This document shows positions 1 through 6,326 of a stretch of 7,183 nt of DNA, one piece after another. The notes below the pieces were generated by a model. That model was not told the DNA's origin. It ran no database searches and saw nothing but the letters and a program-made list of their open reading frames with translations. The translations under genes and the position numbers were made by a program. Numbering within the stretch: position 1 is the first letter of the stretch; each line of letters starts with the position of its first letter. Origin of the DNA: an uncultured Clostridia bacterium. GTDB taxonomy: Bacteria > Bacillota > Clostridia > Oscillospirales > JAAYOS01. The stretch covers positions 1 to 7,183 of the forward strand of contig CALXAZ010000107.1 in NCBI GenBank assembly GCA_944386395.1. The letters are read 5' to 3'.

Positions 1-945
1 GCAGGGATAGTGATAATGTTGATAATTTCAAGGGTCAATTATCAGTTTCTGAGACCGCTGAGCCTTGTGGTGCTGCTGGCAGCGATAGTGCTGATGGCAA
101 TGGTGCCATTTTTTGGTGTTATACGCAACGGAGCAAAGCGGTGGCTCAACCTGTTTGGGCTTGAGTTTCAGCCATCTGAAGTTGCAAAGTTTGCGATAAT
201 CCTCACATTTTCTACAATGATATCTGTATTCAAAGAAAAAATGAGGACATTTAAATATGGAATACTTCCGTTTGCAATAATTCTTGCAGTTATGGCAGGG
301 CTTATGATATTGCAAAAGCACGTATCAGGGCTGATACTTATTGTAGCCGTTGGCGGGGCGCTGATGTTTGTGGGAGGAATACATTGGGCATGGCTTGCGG
401 CAGCGGTGGCGTCGGCTGCCGGGGCATTTTTTGTAATCATTACTCAGATGTCACATTCGCTTGCGCGTGTGCAGATATGGCTAGATCCTTTTTCAGATCC
501 TCAGGGTGATGGATATCAGACAATACAGTCGCTCTATGCGGTGGGTTCAGGCGGACTATTTGGAGTGGGGCTTGGAAAAAGCCGGCAGAAGCATCTCTAC
601 TTGCCGGAGCAGCACAACGACTTTGTGTTTGCGATAGTTTGCGAGGAGCTGGGGTTTGTGGGTGCGGCACTGGTGCTTGCCCTGTTTGCACTGCTGATAA
701 TACGAGGGTACTGGATAGCCATACGTTCGCGCGACAGGTTTGGCTCGCTGCTTGCAACGGGAATAATAACTTTGTTTGCGATGCAGGTGTTTCTCAATAT
801 TGCAGTTGTGACGAATCTTATCCCGGTTACGGGAATATCACTTCCATTTTTCAGCTATGGAGGTACGTCTTTAGTCATACAGTTGGCAGAAATGGGGATA
901 ATACTGAGCGTTTCTCGACAGATACCTGCTCGTCCGGCGGGATGA
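1..945 (+). CDS. ftsW: FtsW/SpoVE-type SEDS peptidoglycan polymerase (5' end missing)
   Basis: A SEDS-family (FtsW/RodA/SpoVE) integral membrane glycosyltransferase, which joins lipid II units into glycan strands with a partner class B penicillin-binding protein. The frame is open from base 1 and has no credible start, and family members are about 370-400 residues long. The 314 visible residues therefore lack roughly the first 60-80, including the first membrane segments. Family motifs are clear: NGAKRWLNL and FQPSEVAKF early in the visible part, GDGYQTIQSLYAVGSGG in the middle, and LPEQHNDFVFA, whose Asp (codon 619-621) aligns with the essential Asp of E. coli FtsW. Near the C-terminus are TGISLPFFSYGGTS and a final hydrophobic helix. 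The segment where many homologues have PDxGT reads QKHVSGLIL. The place directly before murG is that of spoVE/ftsW in Bacillota, so this is the division or sporulation paralogue, not rodA. FtsW and SpoVE cannot be told apart here. It ends with TGA 36 bases before murG. Confidence 0.93.
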   Translation, partial: AGIVIMLIISRVNYQFLRPLSLVVLLAAIVLMAMVPFFGVIRNGAKRWLNLFGLEFQPSEVAKFAIILTFSTMISVFKEKMRTFKYGILPFAIILAVMAGLMILQKHVSGLILIVAVGGALMFVGGIHWAWLAAAVASAAGAFFVIITQMSHSLARVQIWLDPFSDPQGDGYQTIQSLYAVGSGGLFGVGLGKSRQKHLYLPEQHNDFVFAIVCEELGFVGAALVLALFALLIIRGYWIAIRSRDRFGSLLATGIITLFAMQVFLNIAVVTNLIPVTGISLPFFSYGGTSLVIQLAEMGIILSVSRQIPARPAG

Positions 946-967
946 GGAGAAGGTGTCCGGAAAAAGA

Positions 968-975
968 AGAGGGGG
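968..975 (+). promoter_or_regulatory. murG ribosome binding site in a small hairpin loop
   Basis: AGAGGGGG lies 6 bases before the GTG start of murG and supports that start. AAAAAG (961-966) and CTTTTT (976-981) can pair across it, which would place the site in a 9-base loop directly next to the start codon. The stem is short and almost all A-U, so an effect on translation is only a possibility. Confidence 0.6.
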
Positions 976-981
976 CTTTTT

Positions 982-2112
982 GTGAGGGTAGTTTTTACAT
1001 GCGGAGGTACAGGAGGACATATAAATCCTGCTTTGTCGGTTGCCAAACTAGTAAGGAGTAAGCATCCAGAGGCGGAGATACTTTTTATCGGGGCTGCAGG
1101 AGGGATGGAAACAAGGCTTGTCCCCCGTGAGGGCTTTGAGATAAAGACCGTTGATGTATCGAATCTACGAAGGAGCATAAAGCCGAAGGATATAGCCAAT
1201 AATTTTGGGACGGTATTCGGTCTGGCAAGGTCAGTGCGTCAGGCTGAAGAGATACTGAAAGGGTTTAGACCTGACGTTGTCGTAGGAACGGGAGGATATG
1301 CTAGCTTTCCGACTATCCGGGCGGCTGAAAAGCTTGGAATACCATCGGCGATACATGAGTCGAATGCTATTCCCGGGCTGACAACAAAGCTGCTTGCGGA
1401 CAGTGCCACAAGGATAATGGTGAGCTTTGAGGACAGCATTGGAAGATACAGGAACCCCGAAAGGGTAACTGTAACGGGAACCCCTGTGAGGGAGGAATTC
1501 ATCTTTACAAAAAAGGAGGATGCCAGGCGCGAACTTGGGATAGGAGAAAAGCCGCTGGTGGTGTCCTATTGGGGATCACTTGGGGCGCGGGAGATGAACA
1601 AGAAGATTGCACAGTTTATGCTGCTTGAAAGCAAACGTGACAAATTCTTTCATATTCATGCCACGGGGAGCTATGGATGGCGCTGGATGCCTGACTATGT
1701 CAGAGAAATGGGCATAAAGCTGGAAGAGCATCCGAATATCGATATGAGGGAATATATATATGATATGCCTCGGGTCATGGCTGCTGCCGACATAGTGATA
1801 TGCCGGGGCGGTGCATCGACGCTGAGTGAGGTAATAGCATCGGCTACTCCGGCAATAATCGTGCCATCGCCCAATGTTGCGGGAAACCATCAAGAGAAAA
1901 ACGCGCGTGCCATAGAGGCAAAAAACGGGGCTGTGGTGATACTTGAGAAGGATTGCGACGGACATGTGCTGATGGATGCCGTGAGCGGTCTGTTGTCGGA
2001 CGGGAAGCGGATGAGGGACATAGAAAATAACCTTAAATCAATGGCAGTGCTCGATTCTGCGGAGAGGATATATTCGGTAATTTCTGAGCTTGCGGCAGTA
2101 AACGTAGGATAA
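982..2112 (+). CDS. murG: UDP-GlcNAc:lipid I N-acetylglucosaminyltransferase MurG
   Basis: This peripheral inner-face GT-B glycosyltransferase adds GlcNAc to lipid I to make lipid II, the last cytoplasmic step of peptidoglycan precursor synthesis. At 376 residues it is slightly long for the family. The GTG start is chosen because it puts the glycine-rich loop CGGTGGHINPAL at residues 7-18, as usual, and because AGAGGGGG (968-975) lies 6 bases upstream. The N-domain also shows GTGGYASFP (102-110), HESNAIPG (125-132) and GTPVREEF (166-173). In the C-domain, CRGGASTLSEV (274-284) carries the Glu (283) expected to contact the UDP-GlcNAc ribose, and GNHQEKNA (301-308) matches the conserved HQxxNA. 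One oddity is the second glycine-rich loop: it reads YWGSLGA (196-202) with Trp197 where the classical form is GGSxGA. I believe related clostridial proteins share this, but have not checked. It lies between ftsW and murA in one operon. Confidence 0.97.
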   Translation: MRVVFTCGGTGGHINPALSVAKLVRSKHPEAEILFIGAAGGMETRLVPREGFEIKTVDVSNLRRSIKPKDIANNFGTVFGLARSVRQAEEILKGFRPDVVVGTGGYASFPTIRAAEKLGIPSAIHESNAIPGLTTKLLADSATRIMVSFEDSIGRYRNPERVTVTGTPVREEFIFTKKEDARRELGIGEKPLVVSYWGSLGAREMNKKIAQFMLLESKRDKFFHIHATGSYGWRWMPDYVREMGIKLEEHPNIDMREYIYDMPRVMAAADIVICRGGASTLSEVIASATPAIIVPSPNVAGNHQEKNARAIEAKNGAVVILEKDCDGHVLMDAVSGLLSDGKRMRDIENNLKSMAVLDSAERIYSVISELAAVNVG

Positions 2113-2122
2113 AGAGCGAAAA

Positions 2123-2152
2123 TTCACACCTATATGAGAATTTGCATAGTAT
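2123..2152 (+). promoter_or_regulatory. weak candidate promoter before murA
   Basis: The 90-base gap between murG and murA contains TTCACA (2123-2128; 5 of 6 to TTGACA), an 18-base spacer, and TAGTAT (2147-2152; 4 of 6 to TATAAT). It is the best sigma-A-like pair I can find there and would start transcription about 40 bases before murA. It is weak, and the gap could equally be plain operon spacer. The gap also has a small CCGC-GAGA-GCGG hairpin (2166-2177) and an AU-rich AAATTC/GAATTT pairing (2120-2143), neither strong. Confidence 0.22.
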
Positions 2153-2202
2153 GAGGCAGAAATAACCGCGAGAGCGGGAAGCTGATATGCGGAGGAACTC
2201 AT

Positions 2203-3459
2203 ATGGGATCGTTTATAATAAATGGTGGAAACAGGCTCTGCGGGAATATCTGCGTCCACGGAGCCAAGAACAGTGTGCTGCCTGTTCTGGCAGCCACTGT
2301 ACTGAGCGGGGAGCGCTCGGTGATATATGGCTGCCCAGAGCTGACTGATGTGGACTCTACAATTAAGATACTCAGGTATCTAGGTTGCAGGATACGGCGC
2401 GAGGGCGGCAGCATAGAGGTGGATTCTTCGGGGATGACGGGCGACAGCATACCAGACGTGCTGATGAGAGAGATGCGCTCGTCGGTAATATTCCTTGGGG
2501 CAATACTTGCCCGGACGGGAAGGGCAGAAATGACATATCCAGGTGGGTGTGAGCTTGGACCGCGCCCGATAGATCTGCATCTTTCTGCATTGCGTTCGAT
2601 GGGAGCGGAAATAACCGAGCGCGGAGGAAGAATGATATGTGAGACTGTGGGGCTGAAAGGGGCAGACATTGATCTTTCGATACCCAGCGTCGGAGCAACT
2701 GAAAATATCATGCTTGCAGCGACGGCAGCAGAGGGAACAACACGTATATTTAATGCGGCCCGAGAACCGGAGATATATGACCTGCAACAGTTTTTAAACA
2801 GGGCAGGAGCAAGGATATCTGGAGCAGGAGGACCGTATATAGAGATTGAAGGAGGAGCAAAGCTGCATGCCGCAGAGCATAGCATAATCCCGGACAGAAT
2901 AGTTACGGCTACATATATGTGCGCCGTTGCGGCGGCAGGAGGCGAAGTGCTGCTGGAAAATGTCTGTCCGCGCCATGTCGCCACAGTTACTTCGGTGCTG
3001 CGCGAGGCAGGGTGCAGGATAGGTGAGACGGGCGACAGACTCCATATTTCGTCTGAAAGAAGATTAAATGCTGTGCATCCTGTGAGAACCATGCCATACC
3101 CAGGGTTTCCTACTGATGCGCAGTCGCCGGTGATGGCAGTTATGGCTACCGCCGACGGGGCTACAGTTTTTATTGAAAATATATTTGAGAATAGGTACCG
3201 CCACGTGGGTGAGCTTATGCGTATGGGAGCGGACATACGCACGGAAGGACGTGTGGCAGTGGTGTTCGGAGTACCGAGACTTCACGGTGCAGAGGTCGAG
3301 GCGACAGATCTCCGGGGAGGTGCGGCACTTATAATTGCAGCGCTGGGAGCCGAGGGGCGTACCGTTATACGTCGGGCGAAGCATATTGAGCGCGGATACG
3401 AGCAGATAGAGAAGGCTCTGGGAGGTATAGGCGCGGACATTGAGTTTCAGGAAGGATAA
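2203..3459 (+). CDS. murA: UDP-N-acetylglucosamine 1-carboxyvinyltransferase MurA
   Basis: Cytoplasmic enolpyruvyl transferase that moves the enolpyruvyl group of phosphoenolpyruvate onto UDP-GlcNAc, the first committed step of peptidoglycan synthesis and the target of fosfomycin. Its 418 residues match the family length and span the whole two-lobed EPSP-synthase-like fold. Key residues fall almost at E. coli numbering: Lys22 in GAKNSVLP, the active-site Cys116 in GGCELGPRPIDLH with Arg121, Asp305 in GFPTDAQSPVM, and Arg397 in ERGYEQIE. Cys, not Asp, at the fosfomycin site predicts sensitivity at the enzyme level. The ATG is set by GGAGGA (2191-2196), 6 bases upstream. In Bacillus subtilis the place between murG and divIB is held by murB; murA here is, to my knowledge, a common clostridial arrangement. 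Bacillota often have a second MurA elsewhere, so whether this copy is essential cannot be told. A 347-codon frame on the opposite strand is only a coding shadow. Confidence 0.97.
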   Translation: MGSFIINGGNRLCGNICVHGAKNSVLPVLAATVLSGERSVIYGCPELTDVDSTIKILRYLGCRIRREGGSIEVDSSGMTGDSIPDVLMREMRSSVIFLGAILARTGRAEMTYPGGCELGPRPIDLHLSALRSMGAEITERGGRMICETVGLKGADIDLSIPSVGATENIMLAATAAEGTTRIFNAAREPEIYDLQQFLNRAGARISGAGGPYIEIEGGAKLHAAEHSIIPDRIVTATYMCAVAAAGGEVLLENVCPRHVATVTSVLREAGCRIGETGDRLHISSERRLNAVHPVRTMPYPGFPTDAQSPVMAVMATADGATVFIENIFENRYRHVGELMRMGADIRTEGRVAVVFGVPRLHGAEVEATDLRGGAALIIAALGAEGRTVIRRAKHIERGYEQIEKALGGIGADIEFQEG

Positions 3460-3487
3460 ATGAAAACATCGGGAAGGAAATCGAGCA

Positions 3488-4267
3488 ATGGCGTCGTCAA
3501 AAAGGAATAGAAGAAACAACAAATATGGAAAGCGGAGAGGGAGACCGGGATGTTTTTCGCTTGTGATACTTTCCATATTTGTTGTAATAGCTATCGGAGC
3601 TACAGCTACTATATTTTTTAAGATAACAGGCATAGATGTCTATGGGAACGAAAGATATATGGCAGAGGTGTTGCGCGAAGCGAGCGGAGTAAATAGCGGC
3701 GACAGTCTGATACTGATAAATAAGTTTGCTATAGCGCATAGGATAAAGGCAGAGCTTCCATATGTGGATGAAGTGAAGATACGCAGGGGATTTCCCGATA
3801 CTCTAATTTTTGAGGTGACAGAGTGTGTAGCAGAGGCATATGTATATGATGGCAGCAGCGTATGGCTTCTGGATAAGAATGCAAAGCTTCTGGAAAACAC
3901 TCTGCCCCAGGAGGCAGAGGGGCTTATTTTTCTAAAGGGGGTTACACCCTTTGAGCCTGCAGCAGGGCAGACGCTAGTCACAGAGGATGAAAGCCAGATG
4001 CAGGTGATAACCGACATGCTTTCTGCTATTGACAGGGCGGGTTTTGCCGAAGATGTGTCTGAGATAGATTTTACCAAGCTATATAACCTATCATTTCGGC
4101 TGATGGATAGGTATACGGTGGAGCTGGGGATAAACGAAGAGCTTGACTACAAGCTACAGTATCTCAAGGAAATTTTAGAAAATCTTGGAAATGGGAAAAC
4201 TGGGACGATAGATCTCAGCCTTCTAATAAGCAAGCATGAAGCCCGCTTTAATGAGGCAAGTCAGTAG
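3488..4267 (+). CDS. ftsQ: cell division protein FtsQ/DivIB
   Basis: Bitopic membrane protein of the divisome. It forms the FtsQ/DivIB-FtsL-FtsB/DivIC complex, which controls septal peptidoglycan synthesis by the SEDS polymerase and its penicillin-binding partner. The 259 residues show the family layout: a basic cytoplasmic tail (1-21, rich in Arg and Lys), one membrane helix (about 22-45), then an extracellular POTRA domain (about 46-115) starting ITGIDVYGNERY and containing the typical LPYVDEVKIRRGFPDTL. A beta domain follows (about 116-230), starting with VWLLDKNAKLLE, and then a short polar tail. The ATG at 3488 is preceded by a modest GGAAGGAAA (3472-3480), and an in-frame TGA at 3461 rules out a longer form. 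The 28-base gap from murA implies co-transcription. DivIB is the usual Gram-positive name. The fold is conserved but the sequence is weakly so, which limits the call slightly. Confidence 0.92.
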   Translation: MASSKRNRRNNKYGKRRGRPGCFSLVILSIFVVIAIGATATIFFKITGIDVYGNERYMAEVLREASGVNSGDSLILINKFAIAHRIKAELPYVDEVKIRRGFPDTLIFEVTECVAEAYVYDGSSVWLLDKNAKLLENTLPQEAEGLIFLKGVTPFEPAAGQTLVTEDESQMQVITDMLSAIDRAGFAEDVSEIDFTKLYNLSFRLMDRYTVELGINEELDYKLQYLKEILENLGNGKTGTIDLSLLISKHEARFNEASQ

Positions 4268-4300
4268 CAAAGAGGAAATATTAGGATTGAATTTACAGCT

Positions 4301-4325
4301 GTTTAACAATAAAAAATTATTAAAC
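4301..4325. repeat. A/T-rich inverted repeat upstream of the ftsZ promoter
   Basis: GTTTAACAAT (4301-4310) and ATTATTAAAC (4316-4325) form a 10-bp inverted repeat with one mismatch around an AAAAA spacer. It ends 3 bases before the ftsZ -35 box, centred near -51 from the predicted start. It could be a regulator site or simply an A/T-rich UP element. As an RNA stem it would be too weak for a terminator. It is preceded by a perfect 8-bp palindrome ACAGCTGT (4295-4302). The half-sites face the wrong way for a Rex operator. Confidence 0.45.
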
Positions 4326-4328
4326 CTA

Positions 4329-4357
4329 TTGACCTGAGAAGCTAAACAAGATAAAAT
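4329..4357 (+). promoter_or_regulatory. sigma-A-type promoter of ftsZ
   Basis: TTGACC (4329-4334; 5 of 6) and TAAAAT (4352-4357; 5 of 6) are separated by exactly 17 bases and preceded by an A/T-rich stretch like an UP element. The predicted start near 4364 gives a leader of about 83 bases before the ftsZ ATG. This would let ftsZ be made independently of the upstream mur genes, as is common for ftsZ in many bacteria. The call rests on consensus matching only. Confidence 0.75.
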
Positions 4358-4395
4358 ACAGAAGTAGGTCTGTATAAATATAAGATGACTAACTT

Positions 4396-4411
4396 TTCCG
4401 GATTACCGGGA
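4396..4411 (+). other. small hairpin in the ftsZ leader
   Basis: TTCCGG, a 4-base ATTA loop, and CCGGGA can form a 6-bp stem with one G-U pair. It ends 21 bases before the AGGAGG ribosome binding site (4433-4438) and does not cover it. It could affect leader stability or be chance. There is no room or motif for a riboswitch that I recognise. Confidence 0.3.
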
Positions 4412-4446
4412 TGTGGAATATATTGGAATAACAGGAGGCAGGCATA

Positions 4447-5520
4447 ATGGCATTTGAACTGGATCCGGGCAACGAGACAGTTGTCAACATAAAGGTTATA
4501 GGCATAGGCGGCGGCGGAAATAATGTTGTAAACCGTATGATAAGCTCCGGAATGCGAGGAGTAGAATTTGTTGCCATAAATACAGATAAGCAGGCGCTTT
4601 CGGTGTCCAGTGCGACGCAGAAGATACAGGTAGGCGAAAAGTTGACCCGCGGAATGGGAGCTGGTTCAAATCCGGAGATCGGCAAAAAATCTGCTGAAGA
4701 GAGCCGCGCTCAGATATCTAAGGCACTTGAAAATACAAATATGGTATTTATTACTGCCGGTATGGGCGGCGGAACAGGCACAGGTGGAGCGCCGATAGTG
4801 GCGGAAATTGCCCGCGAAATGGGGATTCTTACTGTTGGGGTTGTAACGCGTCCGTTTGCCTTCGAGGGCAAGCGCCGTATGGAGCAGGCAAATAAGGGTA
4901 TAGATGAGCTGCTAGAGAGGGTGGACTCGCTTGTTGTTATTCCTAATGAAAGGCTGAAGCTTGTTTCTGAGCAGAAAATAACATTTCTGAACGCCTTTGA
5001 GATAGCAGATGATGTGCTGCGCCAGGCAGTGCAGAGTATATCTGACCTTATTAAGGTTACCGGGCTTATAAACCTCGACTTTGCCGATGTTACCACTGTT
5101 ATGCAGAATGCAGGCTTTGCACATATGGGCGTAGGAAAGGCTGCTGGCAAGAACAAGGCGGAAGAGGCTGCGCTTATGGCAGTACAGAGCCCGCTGCTCG
5201 AAACTTCCATAAATGGTGCAAAGGGTATTATAGTCAATGTTACCGGTTCTATGGAGCTGGGGCTTGACGAGGTGGACACCGCTGCCAACATCGTAAATCA
5301 GGCTGCTCATCCGGATGCAAACATAATTTTTGGTGCAAACTTTGATGATTCACTTGAGGACGAGATACGCATAACTGTTATTGCAACCGACTTTGAGAGG
5401 GAAGAGGAGAAAATTGAGGCTCCGGTCCCAGCCGAAACTACTCAGGACAATGATAGCACTGCTATTAACGACGATGATCCGTTTAGGGACATTATCGATA
5501 TATTTAATAAGGGAAAATAA
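4447..5520 (+). CDS. ftsZ: cell division GTPase FtsZ with an atypical C-terminal tail
   Basis: Tubulin-like GTPase that polymerises into the ring marking the division site. The 357 residues include a complete GTPase core: GIGGGGNNVVNRM (19-31), NTDKQAL (45-51), the tubulin signature GGGTGTGG (107-114), the TRPFAFEGKRR region (134-144), and the T7 loop NLDFADV (209-215), whose Asp residues complete the GTPase site of the next subunit. The second domain runs to about residue 316. The linker is short (about 25 residues, rich in Glu, Asp and Thr), and the last residues, DDDPFRDIIDIFNKGK, do not contain the IPxFL core by which FtsA, SepF and others bind most bacterial FtsZ. AGGAGG (4433-4438), 8 bases upstream, fixes the ATG. 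The gene follows ftsQ directly, with no ftsA, has its own promoter and ends before a strong hairpin terminator. Confidence 0.98.
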   Translation: MAFELDPGNETVVNIKVIGIGGGGNNVVNRMISSGMRGVEFVAINTDKQALSVSSATQKIQVGEKLTRGMGAGSNPEIGKKSAEESRAQISKALENTNMVFITAGMGGGTGTGGAPIVAEIAREMGILTVGVVTRPFAFEGKRRMEQANKGIDELLERVDSLVVIPNERLKLVSEQKITFLNAFEIADDVLRQAVQSISDLIKVTGLINLDFADVTTVMQNAGFAHMGVGKAAGKNKAEEAALMAVQSPLLETSINGAKGIIVNVTGSMELGLDEVDTAANIVNQAAHPDANIIFGANFDDSLEDEIRITVIATDFEREEEKIEAPVPAETTQDNDSTAINDDDPFRDIIDIFNKGK

Positions 5521-5541
5521 GCATACATACCTGAAGATAGC

Positions 5542-5590
5542 AAAAGCCTTCGATGTCTGCTACTTGCAGGCAGGCGGAGGCTTTTAAATC
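5542..5590 (+). terminator. rho-independent terminator after ftsZ
   Basis: AAAAGCCTTCG (5542-5552) pairs with CGGAGGCTTTT (5575-5585) in an 11-bp stem with one G-U pair. Inside it, TGTCTGC (5554-5560) pairs with GCAGGCA (5566-5572) across a 5-base loop, so the whole is one long hairpin with a small internal bulge. The T tract is short (TTTT, then AAATCTTT). It starts 21 bases after the ftsZ stop and probably ends the division operon, perhaps with some read-through into the next gene. Confidence 0.78.
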
Positions 5591-5619
5591 TTTAAATACG
5601 AAAAAAGAAAGGCAAAAAT

Positions 5620-6285
5620 ATGACAAGACGCATTTCAGCATTTCTAATTTCAGCTATGATGTTATTTCTGCTTGCTGCATGCCAGCAGGAGGGGATAACA
5701 AATAGCACCGTCACAAATGAAACCAGCACTGAGGGACAGGCAGAATACGCCGCAGAATACCACAATGGGTTTTACGGAGTGAGCTTTGAGATACCGGAAG
5801 GATGGTTTGTGCAGACCCTGTATGAGGAGAATATGACTGAGGATCCTGTAGATTCTAGTAATCCGGACAGCTTTGAAGTGTTTGAATATGAAGACGGCGG
5901 AGTTGGTATGGGATTTATAGAGGTATGGAGTTGCGAGGATTCTGCTGATAAGGAACATGCTTCGGCTCAGATATTTGCCGAGTTGTATGACGGAGTTTCG
6001 CTGGAAGAATATGTAGATGCGTTTGAAATTATGTATTCGGGTGATTTTGACGGGTATTATTCAGAGCTGACAGCGCGAGAAAAGAGGGAGCTTGCCGGAA
6101 GGGAGTGCGACTATATCGAGTATCGCACGACGCTCCCTGACAGCGAGGATGCGTATATTGAGCAATACTATATCACAGAAGCAGGCGAGTATAGCTATAT
6201 GGTTTTTTGTGTAACGTACTGGGAAGGAAATGAGCAGTCGAAAGCGGATGCGGAGCTTGTGACCGGATGTATATCATTTGAATAA
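5620..6285 (+). CDS. acidic lipoprotein of unknown function, possibly PsbP/DcrB-like
   Basis: I do not recognise a named family with certainty. The 221 residues start with a lipoprotein signal: basic MTRR, a hydrophobic stretch, and the lipobox LAAC with Cys21 as the predicted lipidated residue, so the protein is expected on the outer face of the membrane. A low-complexity Ser/Thr/Glu linker (about 22-45) precedes a globular part beginning NGFYGVSFEIPEGWF (49-63). That is the type of opening seen in PsbP/Mog1/DcrB-like domains of small Gram-positive lipoproteins; this link is a guess from pattern. By hand count the mature part has about 47 Asp/Glu against about 7 Lys/Arg, plus four further Cys (105, 163, 197, 217). 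GAAAGG (5607-5612), 7 bases upstream, supports the ATG. It lies 34 bases after the ftsZ terminator with no clear promoter and converges on rex. A role in division is not shown by position alone. Confidence 0.85.
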   Translation: MTRRISAFLISAMMLFLLAACQQEGITNSTVTNETSTEGQAEYAAEYHNGFYGVSFEIPEGWFVQTLYEENMTEDPVDSSNPDSFEVFEYEDGGVGMGFIEVWSCEDSADKEHASAQIFAELYDGVSLEEYVDAFEIMYSGDFDGYYSELTAREKRELAGRECDYIEYRTTLPDSEDAYIEQYYITEAGEYSYMVFCVTYWEGNEQSKADAELVTGCISFE

Positions 6286-6326
6286 AAATAAAAAATCCCC
6301 GGTCTGACCGGGGATTTTTTATTTTT
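6284..6326. terminator. perfect bidirectional terminator between the lipoprotein gene and rex
   Basis: A perfect inverted repeat of 21-base arms around a single central T (6305). The GC core is TCCCCGGTC / GACCGGGGA, flanked by A-rich sequence on the left and T-rich sequence on the right, so either strand gives a strong hairpin followed by a U tract. It serves both convergent genes. The left arm includes the last two bases of the lipoprotein TAA, and the right arm includes the whole rex TAA (6319-6321 read on the - strand). Confidence 0.95.

Noticed and set aside
639..1061. 140-codon + strand frame across the ftsW-murG junction
   Set aside because: It overlaps the most conserved part of ftsW and the start of murG in another frame, and its Cys/Arg-rich translation is typical of a shadow.
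2199..3242. 347-codon open frame on the - strand across murA
   Set aside because: It is antisense to a complete, motif-perfect murA, has no Shine-Dalgarno site and shows no recognisable domain. Long antisense frames are common opposite such codon use.
3460..3510. 16-codon ORF (MKTSGRKSSNGVVKKE) right after the murA stop, overlapping the ftsQ start
   Set aside because: It has a GAAGGA only 3 bases upstream, which is too close, and its basic content reflects the overlap with the Lys/Arg-coding start of ftsQ. Chance or, at most, a translational coupling element.
4292..4309. Possible Rex operator before ftsZ (contains TTAACAA)
   Set aside because: Only one half-site is present. The other half matches the consensus poorly, and the nearby inverted repeat has the half-sites in the opposite order.
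4710..5291. 193-codon open frame on the - strand across ftsZ
   Set aside because: It is antisense to the conserved FtsZ core, with a Ser/Ile-rich low-information translation and no start signals.
5381..5587. 68-codon + strand frame over the ftsZ 3' end and terminator
   Set aside because: It lies mostly inside ftsZ in another frame, has no ribosome binding site, and its end runs through the terminator hairpin.
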